A stretch of DNA of 47,552 bases, taken from positions 1 through 47,552 of the forward strand of contig JAYRRR010000108.1 of assembly GCA_041910015.1 (NCBI GenBank), read 5' to 3'. The position numbers and the translations under genes were made by a program. Shown here in pieces: positions 24,796 to 32,683 of the stretch (its first letter is position 1; each line of letters starts with the position of its first letter). This DNA comes from RPQJ01 sp041910015 (GTDB lineage: Bacteria > Pseudomonadota > Gammaproteobacteria > Steroidobacterales > Steroidobacteraceae). The notes beneath the pieces are model-generated. The model was not told the DNA's origin and did not search any database. It saw only the letters and a list, made by a program, of their open reading frames with translations.

Positions 24796-25860
24796 GTGAC
24801 AAGGGCGAACCGCAGTTGCGTCAACGCGTCCGTGCGACATTACGTAGCGGATGCGGATGTGATACCGCCGGTCGCGACATTGCGCGTGAGCGCCGCGTGG
24901 GGTCTGCCCGCTCTGCTCGAGGAATCGGGTGTCGACCTCGCCGACACGCTCGCGGAGGCAGGGCTGCCGTCGAACCTGTTCGACAAGCGCGACAACGTCT
25001 TCACCTACCCGCAGGTCGAGCGCCTGTTCGCGGTCTGCGAACGCCGCCTGCAATGCGACCACGTCGGCCTGCTGGTGGGACAGCGCTCCCGTCTGGCCGA
25101 CATGGGCCTGGCCGGCGAAGCCGCTTTCTGCGAACGGACGGCCGAAGCCGCGTTGCGCGCGTTCATCACCCATTTCAACCTGCACGACACCGCGGCCACG
25201 TGCACGCTGATCGAATCCGGCCTGCACACGCGTTTCGTCTACACTGTGCTTGAGCCCGGCATGCAGGACACGCGGCACTTCCAGGTCGCGGGCATCACGA
25301 TCGCGTTCAACATCCTGCAGGACCTGTGCGGGCACGATTTCGTGCCCGGCGACGTGCAATTCGCGAGCCGCGCGCCGGCCAATCTGCGCGCGTGCAGGGC
25401 GTACTTCGGCGTGACACCGCTGTTCGACTGCGACGAGTCCTCGCTCACGTTCACGCGCAAGTGGCTCGAGCGGCCGCTGCCGGAAGTGGACGAAACGCGA
25501 CGGGCGGAGATTGCGGCGCGGGTGGCCGCGCAACACCAGGCGATGCTCGCGGACTTTCCGGCGATCGTGCGGCGCGTCGTGCGCAAGCGGCTGCTGTTCG
25601 GCGATTTCTCGATGAACGACGTCGCGACGATCCTGTCGATGCACCGGCGGACGCTCGATCGGCACCTGCAGGCCTGTGGCGTGCAGTACGGCGAACTCGT
25701 CGAGCGGGTCAAGGAGGACGTCGCCCGACAGTTGCTGCGGGACACGACGATGTCGATCCAGCGGATCGCCGAGACCGTCCAGTTCTCGAGCGCGGCAAAC
25801 TTCGCCACGGCGTTTCGCCGCCGCGTCGGCATGACGCCGAGCGCCTATCGGCGCGCATGA
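24796..25860 (+). CDS. AraC-family transcriptional regulator
   Basis: A 354-residue regulator with an N-terminal arabinose-binding-like (PF12625-type) domain (about 30-220, with FTYPQVERLFAVCERRL and QRSRLADMGLAGEAAF). A C-terminal AraC helix-turn-helix pair follows (about 270-354), with SMHRRTLDRHLQACGVQYGE and IAETVQFSSAANFATAFRRR. It is divergent from the glutaminase/asparaginase/decarboxylase operon and is its most likely regulator, perhaps responding to an amino acid. The GTG start has GGGAG about 11 bases upstream; internal GTG codons are possible alternatives, so the N-terminus is uncertain. Confidence 0.9.
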   Translation: MTRANRSCVNASVRHYVADADVIPPVATLRVSAAWGLPALLEESGVDLADTLAEAGLPSNLFDKRDNVFTYPQVERLFAVCERRLQCDHVGLLVGQRSRLADMGLAGEAAFCERTAEAALRAFITHFNLHDTAATCTLIESGLHTRFVYTVLEPGMQDTRHFQVAGITIAFNILQDLCGHDFVPGDVQFASRAPANLRACRAYFGVTPLFDCDESSLTFTRKWLERPLPEVDETRRAEIAARVAAQHQAMLADFPAIVRRVVRKRLLFGDFSMNDVATILSMHRRTLDRHLQACGVQYGELVERVKEDVARQLLRDTTMSIQRIAETVQFSSAANFATAFRRRVGMTPSAYRRA

Positions 25861-25882
25861 GATCGTCCCCCGCCCGCTCGCC

Positions 25883-25892
25883 TTGCCGGCAA
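25883..25892. repeat. Short palindrome in a convergent gap
   Basis: TTGCCGGCAA is a perfect 10-base palindrome in the 52-bp gap between the AraC regulator and the convergent VIT1/CCC1-like gene. It is followed by two G-runs (6 and 7 bases). There is no T-run, so a terminator role is only possible. Confidence 0.25.
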
Positions 25893-25912
25893 CGTGGGGG
25901 GTGGGGGGGCCG

Positions 25913-26578
25913 CTAGCCGCCGAGCGGTATCGCGATGGCGACGAGAAAGACGCCCATCAGGGCGAACACGAGCCCCGTCGCCCAGGGTTGCGCCAGCGTG
26001 TGGCGCTTCGCCTGGCTGTATCCCACGACGAAGAGCAGTCCGATCAGGATCGCGTTCGAGACCCGCAGGGCCAGGCGGGGATCGTCGAGCACGACGAACG
26101 GCAGGATCGCGGGAAAGCTGCACGCAAACACCAGCCAGCCCGCCGCGAGCCCCCCGAGCAGGTCTTCGCGCCGCACACTGTTGGGCTCCGGCGCCCTGGC
26201 GCGCGCGCCGTCGAGCATGCTGCCATAGAGGCGCCGCCGTACAGCCTCATCCGTGACCGGCACGAGCCACGCGTCCAGTTCGCCGGCGAACAGGTCATGC
26301 GCGGCGGCGTCCGACGGGGCCGCGCGCACACGCTGTACGAGTCGCCGCAACCGGCCGCGCTCGAACACGTTGCCGAGCACGAACAGCACGCCGTCGATGA
26401 TGCCCCACGCGAGGTTGCAGCCGAGGATGCCGACGAGCATCTCGCGGGCGCCGGCACGGCCTTCTTCGTCGATGACCAGGCCGGCACCCAGCGTGAACGT
26501 GAGCGTCATGATCAGCCCGAACAGCACCTCGCCGAGGGCCGACCCCGGATCGAGGTGCCGTGCGACGGGCGACCGCAT
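25913..26578 (-). CDS. VIT1/CCC1-like membrane protein
   Basis: A 221-residue protein with hydrophobic segments near 15-35, 47-70, 145-165, 170-188 and 198-220. The opening DPGSALGEVLFGLIMTLTFT and the following REMLVGILGCNLAWGIIDG resemble proteins annotated as VIT1/CCC1 family, which move iron or manganese. The family call rests on recognition of this pattern, and the substrate is not established. A GTG codon lies directly before the ATG, so the start could be 3 bases earlier. It begins about 25 bp after the beta-barrel gene and is probably co-transcribed with it. Confidence 0.65.
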   Translation of the reverse strand: MRSPVARHLDPGSALGEVLFGLIMTLTFTLGAGLVIDEEGRAGAREMLVGILGCNLAWGIIDGVLFVLGNVFERGRLRRLVQRVRAAPSDAAAHDLFAGELDAWLVPVTDEAVRRRLYGSMLDGARARAPEPNSVRREDLLGGLAAGWLVFACSFPAILPFVVLDDPRLALRVSNAILIGLLFVVGYSQAKRHTLAQPWATGLVFALMGVFLVAIAIPLGG

Positions 26579-26603
26579 CACGACGCGCTGGCCGCCACCC
26601 GCG

Positions 26604-27461
26604 TCAGAACGATGCGCTGTAGTAGATCATCGGCCCGTCGTATTTCCAGTCGAGCGAACCGTTGAACCTGTCCTTCCCGACGTCGACGTCCACCTTGAAG
26701 CTGTTGTAGCCGACGCCGACGCCCAGCCAGGGCTTCGGCTGCCAGGTCAGCATCAGCCGGTAGTCCTGCAGGTTGCCGTCGTACTCGTCGATCGAGATCG
26801 CGAAGAACTGGCCTTGCGCGTCGACGTAGAAGTCGTGAGGCAGCTTCCACAGGCCGCGCAGGCCGATCACCGGCAGCGGCACGTCGACACTGGCCTTGTT
26901 GGATCGATCGATCACTTCGCCCGTCGACGTCCGTTCCGCCTTCAGGGAAGCCTCGAGACCCGTGTAGTGCAGGCCGATGGTGCCGCCGACCTCGTAGTTG
27001 TCGCGTCGCAGGAAGGCATATTCATACGCCAGCTCGACCACGCTGAACTTGAACTCGGCCCTGAGTTCGGCGTTGATCGGGTACACCTCGTCGCCCCACT
27101 CGATCTCCTCGTCGATCGTCTTGTTGCGGTGGCGGCTCATCGCGAAGGCGACCAGCCGCATCTTGTGACGCTGGCTGTCGCCGAAGCGCCAGTGCGCGTC
27201 GAGACGCACGCGATTGGCGTCGCCGCCGCCGACCATCTCGTCGAAATTGACCCTGTCGCCGGCCGGGGTCTCGCCGTTCAGCTGGATCCTCGGCTCGGAC
27301 TGGATGATGTAAGTGCCCAACGCGACGTGGAACGGGTCGGTGAGCAGGTCTGGCGCCTCGTCCGCGCGCGCGGCGGACATACCCCCCAACGCCGCGACAC
27401 ATGCGCAAGCCGCCACCCACCGGGTCGACGGCGACGATGCGGAAGTGGACTTCTGGCACAT
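26604..27461 (-). CDS. Exported beta-barrel protein of unknown function
   Basis: A 285-residue protein with a Sec signal (about 13-33, AALGGMSAARA). The rest is rich in alternating strands and ends in a terminal phenylalanine (DGPMIYYSASF), consistent with an outer-membrane barrel. Residues RVRLDAHWRFGDSQRHKMRL near 83-102 and LMLTWQPKPWLGVGVGYNSF near 236-255 look like typical barrel strands. No function is recognised. A longer reading frame upstream lacks support; the ATG gives the signal peptide. It is divergent from the patatin gene across 228 bp. Confidence 0.72.
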   Translation of the reverse strand: MCQKSTSASSPSTRWVAACACVAALGGMSAARADEAPDLLTDPFHVALGTYIIQSEPRIQLNGETPAGDRVNFDEMVGGGDANRVRLDAHWRFGDSQRHKMRLVAFAMSRHRNKTIDEEIEWGDEVYPINAELRAEFKFSVVELAYEYAFLRRDNYEVGGTIGLHYTGLEASLKAERTSTGEVIDRSNKASVDVPLPVIGLRGLWKLPHDFYVDAQGQFFAISIDEYDGNLQDYRLMLTWQPKPWLGVGVGYNSFKVDVDVGKDRFNGSLDWKYDGPMIYYSASF

Positions 27462-27689
27462 AAACAAAACCCCCGGCTTGGGTATATGGTTTAGAGTCGA
27501 TTCATCGTACTCGCAGTCGCGGAGAAGATAATCCGCAGAGTGCGCAAGGGGAAGCACCGCGGCGGGAAGCCGCAGCGAGCGTACCTGTCGGCGCGGACGG
27601 GTGTCGTGCGCGACCGGGCATTTGTCCGTACTGCGCGGCCGGGACGTCGATACCAGAATCCGTCCGGCAGGGTCATTCGGGAGATGGCG
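27462..27689. other. Intergenic region between divergent envelope genes
   Basis: This gap of 228 bases separates the beta-barrel and patatin-barrel genes and holds no convincing gene. GCGGA and TCCGC flank AGATAAT (about 27519-27536), forming a short dyad with a GATAAT -10-like core on the plus strand, but no good -35 is visible. An AT-rich stretch near 27482-27495 may belong to the minus-strand promoter. Confidence 0.3.
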
Positions 27690-29957
27690 ATGTCGACGCA
27701 CGTCATTCGCCGGCACGTCGCGTTCGCGGCGGTCTGCCTCACTGTCGCGGCAGCACACGCCAGCGCCGTGGACACGACGACCTCCGGCTCCGAACCGGCG
27801 GCGCGGCCGCGGATCGGGCTCGTCCTCGCCGGCGGCGGCGCCAAGGGCGGGGCGCACGTCGGCGTCCTCAAGGTGCTCGAGGAGATGCGCGTGCCCGTCG
27901 ACTGCATCGCCGGCACGAGCATGGGGGCGTTGATTGGCGCAGGTTATGCGTCCGGCATTCCCGCCAGGGACCTCGAGACGTTCCTGAAGGGCATCGACTG
28001 GAAGGCCGTCGTCGGCGGCGTGGGCGGGCGCGATCTGCAGCCGATCGAGCAGAAGCGTGCCGGCGTCACCTACAGCAACAACTTCGAACTGGGATTGCAG
28101 CATGGGCGGGTCGTGATCCCGGGCGGCGTCGTCAACACCGCGAGCATCGAGGACCTGCTGCGCACCTACGTGGCCGGCGCGCGCATGCAGCCCGACTTCG
28201 ACAGATTGCCGATTCCGTACCGAGCCGTCGCGACGGACATGGTTTCGGGCGACATGGTGGTACTCGGGGACGGCGACCTCGCCACCGCGATGCGCGCCAG
28301 CATGGCGATCCCGGGCGCGTTCGCTCCCGTCGTGACCGACCAGTACATCCTCGCCGACGGCGGCATGGTCCGGAACATCCCGATCGACGTCGCACGGGAC
28401 CTCTGCGCCGAACAGGTGATCGTCGTGAACCTGGTCGAGCCCAGCGTGCCGCGCGAGCAGTTGCAGACTGCGACGCAGCTGCTGAGCCGCAGCAATGGCG
28501 TCATGATCGAGGCGAACGAGAAGCTGCAGCTCGCGACGCTCACCGACGACGACGTGCTGATCGACGTCTACATGGGCGACATCGGCACCGCCGACTTCGA
28601 GCGCGTGCCGGAAACCGTCCCGCTCGGCGAAGCGGCGGCGCGCAAGGCAATCCCCAGGCTCGCACGCCTTGCCATGCCGGAGGCGCAGTACGCCGCGTGG
28701 CGCGCCGGCGTGACGTCGAAGCAGGCGGTGCCAGCCGCGCTCGCGGACGTCGAGTACTCCGGCCTTTCACGCGTGAACCCGGACTTCCTGGCCGCGCGCG
28801 CGCAGGTGACGCCGGGCGACACCGTCGACATCGCGAAGATCAGCGCCGAAGCCCGCCGCATGTCGGCGCTGCAGGACTTCGAGTCGGTCGAGTACCGCCT
28901 GGTCGGCGACCCGGGCCATCCGACGCTCGAATGGCTGCCGCGCGAGAAGCGCTGGGGTCCCGACTACCTCAAGTTCGACCTCGGCGTATACGGCTCGGCA
29001 GGCGGCGATCTCGGCTTCTCCATCTACGCCAGGCACACGCGCACCTGGATCAACACGCTCGGCGCCGAGTGGCGCAACGAGGTGCAGATCGGCTACGAGA
29101 ACTCGTTGCGCACGGGCTTCTACCAGCCGCTCGACGTCGGCCAGCGCTTCTTCGTCGAACCGCGCGCCAACCTCTCGCTGACGCGCGAGGACCTGTTCTA
29201 CGACAGCGAGCGCGTCGCCACCTACAATTTCGGCGATGTCGGCGGCGGAGTCGATTTTGGCGCGAATTTCGGGCATCGCGCGCAGGCTCGCGTGGGCTAC
29301 CTCTACACGCACCGCACCGTCGACATCGACACCGGCTCGCCGCTGCTGCCGGAAGGCAGCTTCGACGATGCCGGCGTCACGGCCGTGCTGACCTACGACA
29401 GCCGCGACACGGCGTTCAACCCCACGCGGGGCATGGCGGGCATGCTCGAGTACATGCACAGCAGCGAGTCGCTCGGTGCCGATCGCGAGTGGGATCGCAT
29501 CGAGGCGGGCGTCGGCATGGCAGTGCCCGTGCGCAAGGACATCGTCTGGGCGACCTTCGCGGGCGGCACGGATCTCGGCAGCGCGCTGCCACCCGATCGT
29601 CTGTTCATGCTCGGCGGTCCCGGCAGCTTCCCCGGCTACGAGCTCGGCGAGCTGCGTGCGAGCGCGTACTGGTCCGCGGCGGGCAGCTATCTCTGGAAGC
29701 TCGCCGACATCATGACCCTGCGTGGCCAGGCGCTCTATGCCGGCTTGCGCCTGCAGGTCGCACAGACCTACGACCGTCTCGACCTCGTCGACGAGGGCGA
29801 GACCTACGGCGGCTCGGTCTACCTGACCGGCCGCACGCAGGCGGGCCCGCTCACGATCGGCGTCGGCGCAACCAGCGCCGACGCCTGGAGTCTCTGGCTC
29901 TCGGTGGGTCGGCCGGTCGGTCACGGCACGATCCTCGAGCGCGGCGTGTTCCGCTGA
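27690..29957 (+). CDS. Patatin-like phospholipase fused to a BamA-type barrel (PlpD/type Vd)
   Basis: A 755-residue protein with a Sec signal (about 1-26) and a patatin domain (about 40-300). The domain has the oxyanion loop GGGAKGG at 48-54, the nucleophile motif GTSMG at 75-79 (Ser77) and DGG in ILADGGMVRN near 222. A POTRA-like linker (about 335-405) and a 16-strand BamA/Omp85-type barrel (about 420-755) follow, with PGSFPGYELGELR near 648. This is the layout of P. aeruginosa PlpD, in which the lipase is carried through its own barrel. The preferred ATG has GGGAG six bases upstream; an ATG two codons earlier is too close to that site. The K+-channel-like gene follows after 2 bases. Confidence 0.93.
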   Translation: MSTHVIRRHVAFAAVCLTVAAAHASAVDTTTSGSEPAARPRIGLVLAGGGAKGGAHVGVLKVLEEMRVPVDCIAGTSMGALIGAGYASGIPARDLETFLKGIDWKAVVGGVGGRDLQPIEQKRAGVTYSNNFELGLQHGRVVIPGGVVNTASIEDLLRTYVAGARMQPDFDRLPIPYRAVATDMVSGDMVVLGDGDLATAMRASMAIPGAFAPVVTDQYILADGGMVRNIPIDVARDLCAEQVIVVNLVEPSVPREQLQTATQLLSRSNGVMIEANEKLQLATLTDDDVLIDVYMGDIGTADFERVPETVPLGEAAARKAIPRLARLAMPEAQYAAWRAGVTSKQAVPAALADVEYSGLSRVNPDFLAARAQVTPGDTVDIAKISAEARRMSALQDFESVEYRLVGDPGHPTLEWLPREKRWGPDYLKFDLGVYGSAGGDLGFSIYARHTRTWINTLGAEWRNEVQIGYENSLRTGFYQPLDVGQRFFVEPRANLSLTREDLFYDSERVATYNFGDVGGGVDFGANFGHRAQARVGYLYTHRTVDIDTGSPLLPEGSFDDAGVTAVLTYDSRDTAFNPTRGMAGMLEYMHSSESLGADREWDRIEAGVGMAVPVRKDIVWATFAGGTDLGSALPPDRLFMLGGPGSFPGYELGELRASAYWSAAGSYLWKLADIMTLRGQALYAGLRLQVAQTYDRLDLVDEGETYGGSVYLTGRTQAGPLTIGVGATSADAWSLWLSVGRPVGHGTILERGVFR

Positions 29958-29959
29958 CG

Positions 29960-30640
29960 ATGGCGCCGCGGCTCGCACGCTGGCGTTTCCTGTTCGTCAC
30001 GGCCGCGCTGTGGGCGTGGATGTTTGCAGCACCTCACCTGACCGTGCGCTGGGGCGTGCAGTGGCTGCTGCAACTGTTCCTGATCCAGTTCGTCGTCGTG
30101 ACGCTCTGGGCGAATCCGCGCTGGGGCCTGATGCGCCACGTGCTGGTCGGCTCCTGGCTGCTGTCACTCGCGAGCGCGATCGCGATGGTCCTGCCGCTGG
30201 CTGGAGAGTCCGGCCGGCTCGCGCGCTCGGCGCAATGCATCGCGCTGGTGCCGCTGCTGTCGCTGCTCGCGGCCGGCATCCTGCGCTACGTCTTTTCACG
30301 CCGGCAGCTCGATGCCGACGGCATCTTCGCGACCATTGCGGCCTATCTGCTGATCGCGATCGTCTTCGCGCAGGTCTACACGCTGCTGGCCATCTGGGAT
30401 CCGGCCAGTTTCGACGCCCCGGTACCGCTCGCCGGGCGCAGCCCGGATCAGGTGCAGGCCGACCTGCTGTACTACAGCCTGATCACGCTCGCCACCGTCG
30501 GTTACGGCGACGTGCTGCCGGTATCGGCGACCGCGCGGACGCTCGCCGTCATGGAAGCCACGGTCGGCCAGTTCTACATCGCCGTGATCGTTGCCGTCTT
30601 CGTCGGCATGTTCGCGGTCGAACGACAGCGACGGCGCTGA
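29960..30640 (+). CDS. Potassium-channel-like membrane protein
   Basis: A 226-residue protein with six probable membrane helices and a pore loop before the last one. The selectivity filter is intact as TVGYGD near residues 178-183. There is no cytoplasmic RCK or nucleotide-binding domain and no clear arginine-rich voltage sensor. It fits the Ion_trans_2 group of small bacterial K+ channels. Its start is 2 bases after the patatin gene and its stop is 25 bases before the cation exchanger gene, indicating one transcript. Confidence 0.85.
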   Translation: MAPRLARWRFLFVTAALWAWMFAAPHLTVRWGVQWLLQLFLIQFVVVTLWANPRWGLMRHVLVGSWLLSLASAIAMVLPLAGESGRLARSAQCIALVPLLSLLAAGILRYVFSRRQLDADGIFATIAAYLLIAIVFAQVYTLLAIWDPASFDAPVPLAGRSPDQVQADLLYYSLITLATVGYGDVLPVSATARTLAVMEATVGQFYIAVIVAVFVGMFAVERQRRR

Positions 30641-30665
30641 GCGGCCAACCAACGGGGAGACGGCC

Positions 30666-31769
30666 ATGGGTCGAGCGTTGCAGAGCTTGAAACAGAATCC
30701 GATGCTCTGGTTGCTGGCGGCCGTCCCGGCCGTGTTCATCGCCAGAATGAGGTCGCCAGAGTCGCACACGACCCTGTTCGTGCTGGCCATGCTCGCGATC
30801 GTGCCGCTCGCCGCGCTGCTGAGCCACGCGACCGAAAGTGTCGCGGCCAAGACGGGTGACTCGGTTGGCGGGTTCCTCAATGCCACACTCGGCAACCTGA
30901 CCGAACTCGTCATCATGTTCGCGGCGCTGCGCGCGGGCATGTTCGACCTGGTCAAGGCGTCCATCGCCGGCGTGATCGTGACCAACTCGCTGTTCATGCT
31001 CGGCATGGCGCTGCTGCTCGGCGGCCTCAAGTACCGCGTGCAGGAATACAACCCGGGCAGCGCGCGGCTGCAGGCAGGCATGCTCTTCCTCGCGGCGGTC
31101 GCACTGCTGGTCCCGTCCGTGCTGGGCGCCTCAAACCACCCCGGGGCGCAGGCCGTCGTCGGTCAGCTCAGCCTTGGCCTCGCGGTGCTGCTGCTGATCG
31201 CCTACCTGCTCGGCCTGCTGTTTTCGCTCGGTACGCACCGGCAGTTCTTCGAGGGCAAGGGGTCGGACGGGCATGCCCGCGACGATGGACACCTCTGGCC
31301 GATGGGCGTGGCGCTGGCGATGCTCGCCGTCGTCACGGTCACGGTGGCGCTCGTCAGCGAGATCTTCGTCGAGTCGGTGCAGGTGGCGGCCGCGACACTC
31401 GGGATGACACCCGCGTTCGTCGGTTTCATCGTCGTCGCGGCGGTCGGCGCGGCGGCCGAAATGACGGCCGCGTTCGCCGCCGCGCGCAAGAACCGTCTCG
31501 ACCTGAGCATCGGCATCGCGCTCGGCAGCTCCTCGCAGGTCGCGATGTTCGTGGCGCCGGTACTGGTGCTGCTGAGCCTGCTGATCGCCCCTTCGCCGAT
31601 GGACCTGCAGTTCTGGCCGGGCGCCGTCGCCATGGTGCTGATCAGCACGGTGACGGTATTCCTGGTGGCCAACGGCGGGCGCTCCGCCTGGTACCTTGGC
31701 GTGATGCTGCTGGTCGTTTACGCTACCTTCGCCATGACGCTCTACCTGCTGCCACCGGACGCCGGCTGA
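30666..31769 (+). CDS. cax: Ca2+/H+ exchanger-like protein (CAX family)
   Basis: A 367-residue polytopic exchanger of the calcium/cation antiporter superfamily. The first alpha-repeat is near canonical (NATLGNLTELVIMFAAL, near 72-88). In the second repeat the usual GNAAEH-type core reads GAAAEM (near 262-267): the Asn is Ala and the His is Met, while the acidic residue remains. The following KNRLDLSIGIALGSSSQVAM matches the family. This substitution could change ion choice or impair transport. The start has GGGGAG upstream, and it is the third gene of the patatin operon. Confidence 0.85.
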   Translation: MGRALQSLKQNPMLWLLAAVPAVFIARMRSPESHTTLFVLAMLAIVPLAALLSHATESVAAKTGDSVGGFLNATLGNLTELVIMFAALRAGMFDLVKASIAGVIVTNSLFMLGMALLLGGLKYRVQEYNPGSARLQAGMLFLAAVALLVPSVLGASNHPGAQAVVGQLSLGLAVLLLIAYLLGLLFSLGTHRQFFEGKGSDGHARDDGHLWPMGVALAMLAVVTVTVALVSEIFVESVQVAAATLGMTPAFVGFIVVAAVGAAAEMTAAFAAARKNRLDLSIGIALGSSSQVAMFVAPVLVLLSLLIAPSPMDLQFWPGAVAMVLISTVTVFLVANGGRSAWYLGVMLLVVYATFAMTLYLLPPDAG

Positions 31770-31832
31770 ACCCCGGGGAACACGCAGCACGGCCAGCTCA
31801 TGGATATGCACGCCGACGAGAGGAATTCCACC

Positions 31833-32534
31833 ATGCGTCTCGAGACCTGGATCGCGTCTGCGTTGCTCGCGCTGTTCGCGAGCGTCACCTTCGGCGCCGA
31901 CCGTGCGACGGAAACCTGGGACGGCCTCGTCGAGGTGAAGTCGAAGCGTCTCGACGCGGCCTTCGTCGCCCCGGGCGCCGATTTCCGCCCGTACTCCAGG
32001 CTGATGGTGGATCCCACGCAGACCGCCTTCCACAAGGACTGGATGAGGAACATGAACGACCGGCGCGACATCTCGCGCATGGTCGATTCCGGCCAGGCCC
32101 AGGAAATCCTCGAGGCGGCCAGAACCAACTTCGCCGACGTCTTCCAGGAGTCATTCACCAAGGCCGGCTACACGATCGTCGACCGGCCCGGACCCGACGT
32201 GCTGCGCGTCACGCCCGGCGTGGTCAACCTCTACGTCAACGCCCCGGACGTGATGTCCGCCGGGCGCTCGCGCAGCTACACCGCCAACGCCGGCGAGGCG
32301 ACCATGGTGCTGGAACTGCGCGACTCGCAGACCAGCGCGCTGCTCGGCCGCGTCGTCGACCGGCGCGAGACGCGCGATTCCGTCGGGCTCGCGCAGGCCA
32401 ACTCGGTGACCAACGTTGCCGACTTCCGGGTGCTCTTCAAGAGCTGGGCAGGCATCTGCGTCAAGGGGCTCGACACACTCAAGTCGCTCTCGCCGCTGCC
32501 GGCGACACTGACGCCGGGGCAGAAGCTCGACTGA
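31833..32534 (+). CDS. Exported DUF3313 domain protein (copy 2)
   Basis: A 233-residue protein with a Sec signal (LETWIASALLALFASVTFGA, about 3-22). It is closely similar along its whole length to the product at 1171-1869, for example AGRSRSYTANAGEATMVLE and SLSPLPATLTPGQKLD in both. Family DUF3313, function unknown. GAGAGGA lies upstream of the start. It follows the exchanger gene by 63 bp and precedes mutS by 149 bp. DNA similarity to copy 1 is also high, so a duplication is likely. Confidence 0.78.
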   Translation: MRLETWIASALLALFASVTFGADRATETWDGLVEVKSKRLDAAFVAPGADFRPYSRLMVDPTQTAFHKDWMRNMNDRRDISRMVDSGQAQEILEAARTNFADVFQESFTKAGYTIVDRPGPDVLRVTPGVVNLYVNAPDVMSAGRSRSYTANAGEATMVLELRDSQTSALLGRVVDRRETRDSVGLAQANSVTNVADFRVLFKSWAGICVKGLDTLKSLSPLPATLTPGQKLD

Positions 32535-32596
32535 GCAGGCCCGTAAGGCAAGGGGCAGCCCGGTCGCCGGCAGGCGATCGTCGGCGCGACTTTCAG

Positions 32597-32602
32597 TAGA
32601 AT
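32597..32602 (+). promoter_or_regulatory. -10-like element upstream of mutS
   Basis: TAGAAT lies 82 bases before the mutS start. A TCGCC/GGCGA stem (32564-32577) upstream may end the DUF3313 transcript. The same hexamer stands upstream of other genes here (1133, 46112). No -35 is convincing. Confidence 0.25.
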
Positions 32603-32683
32603 CCGCCGCACGACTGCGGTGCTCCCGTCCGGGCCTGCGGTAGCACGTTCCAGCCCCTCGTATCCGCAGGCGAAGCCCAGCCC

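Noticed and set aside
25895..25909. Two long G-runs as a G-quadruplex
   Set aside because: Four G-tracts with short loops are not present, so a stable intramolecular quadruplex is not supported.
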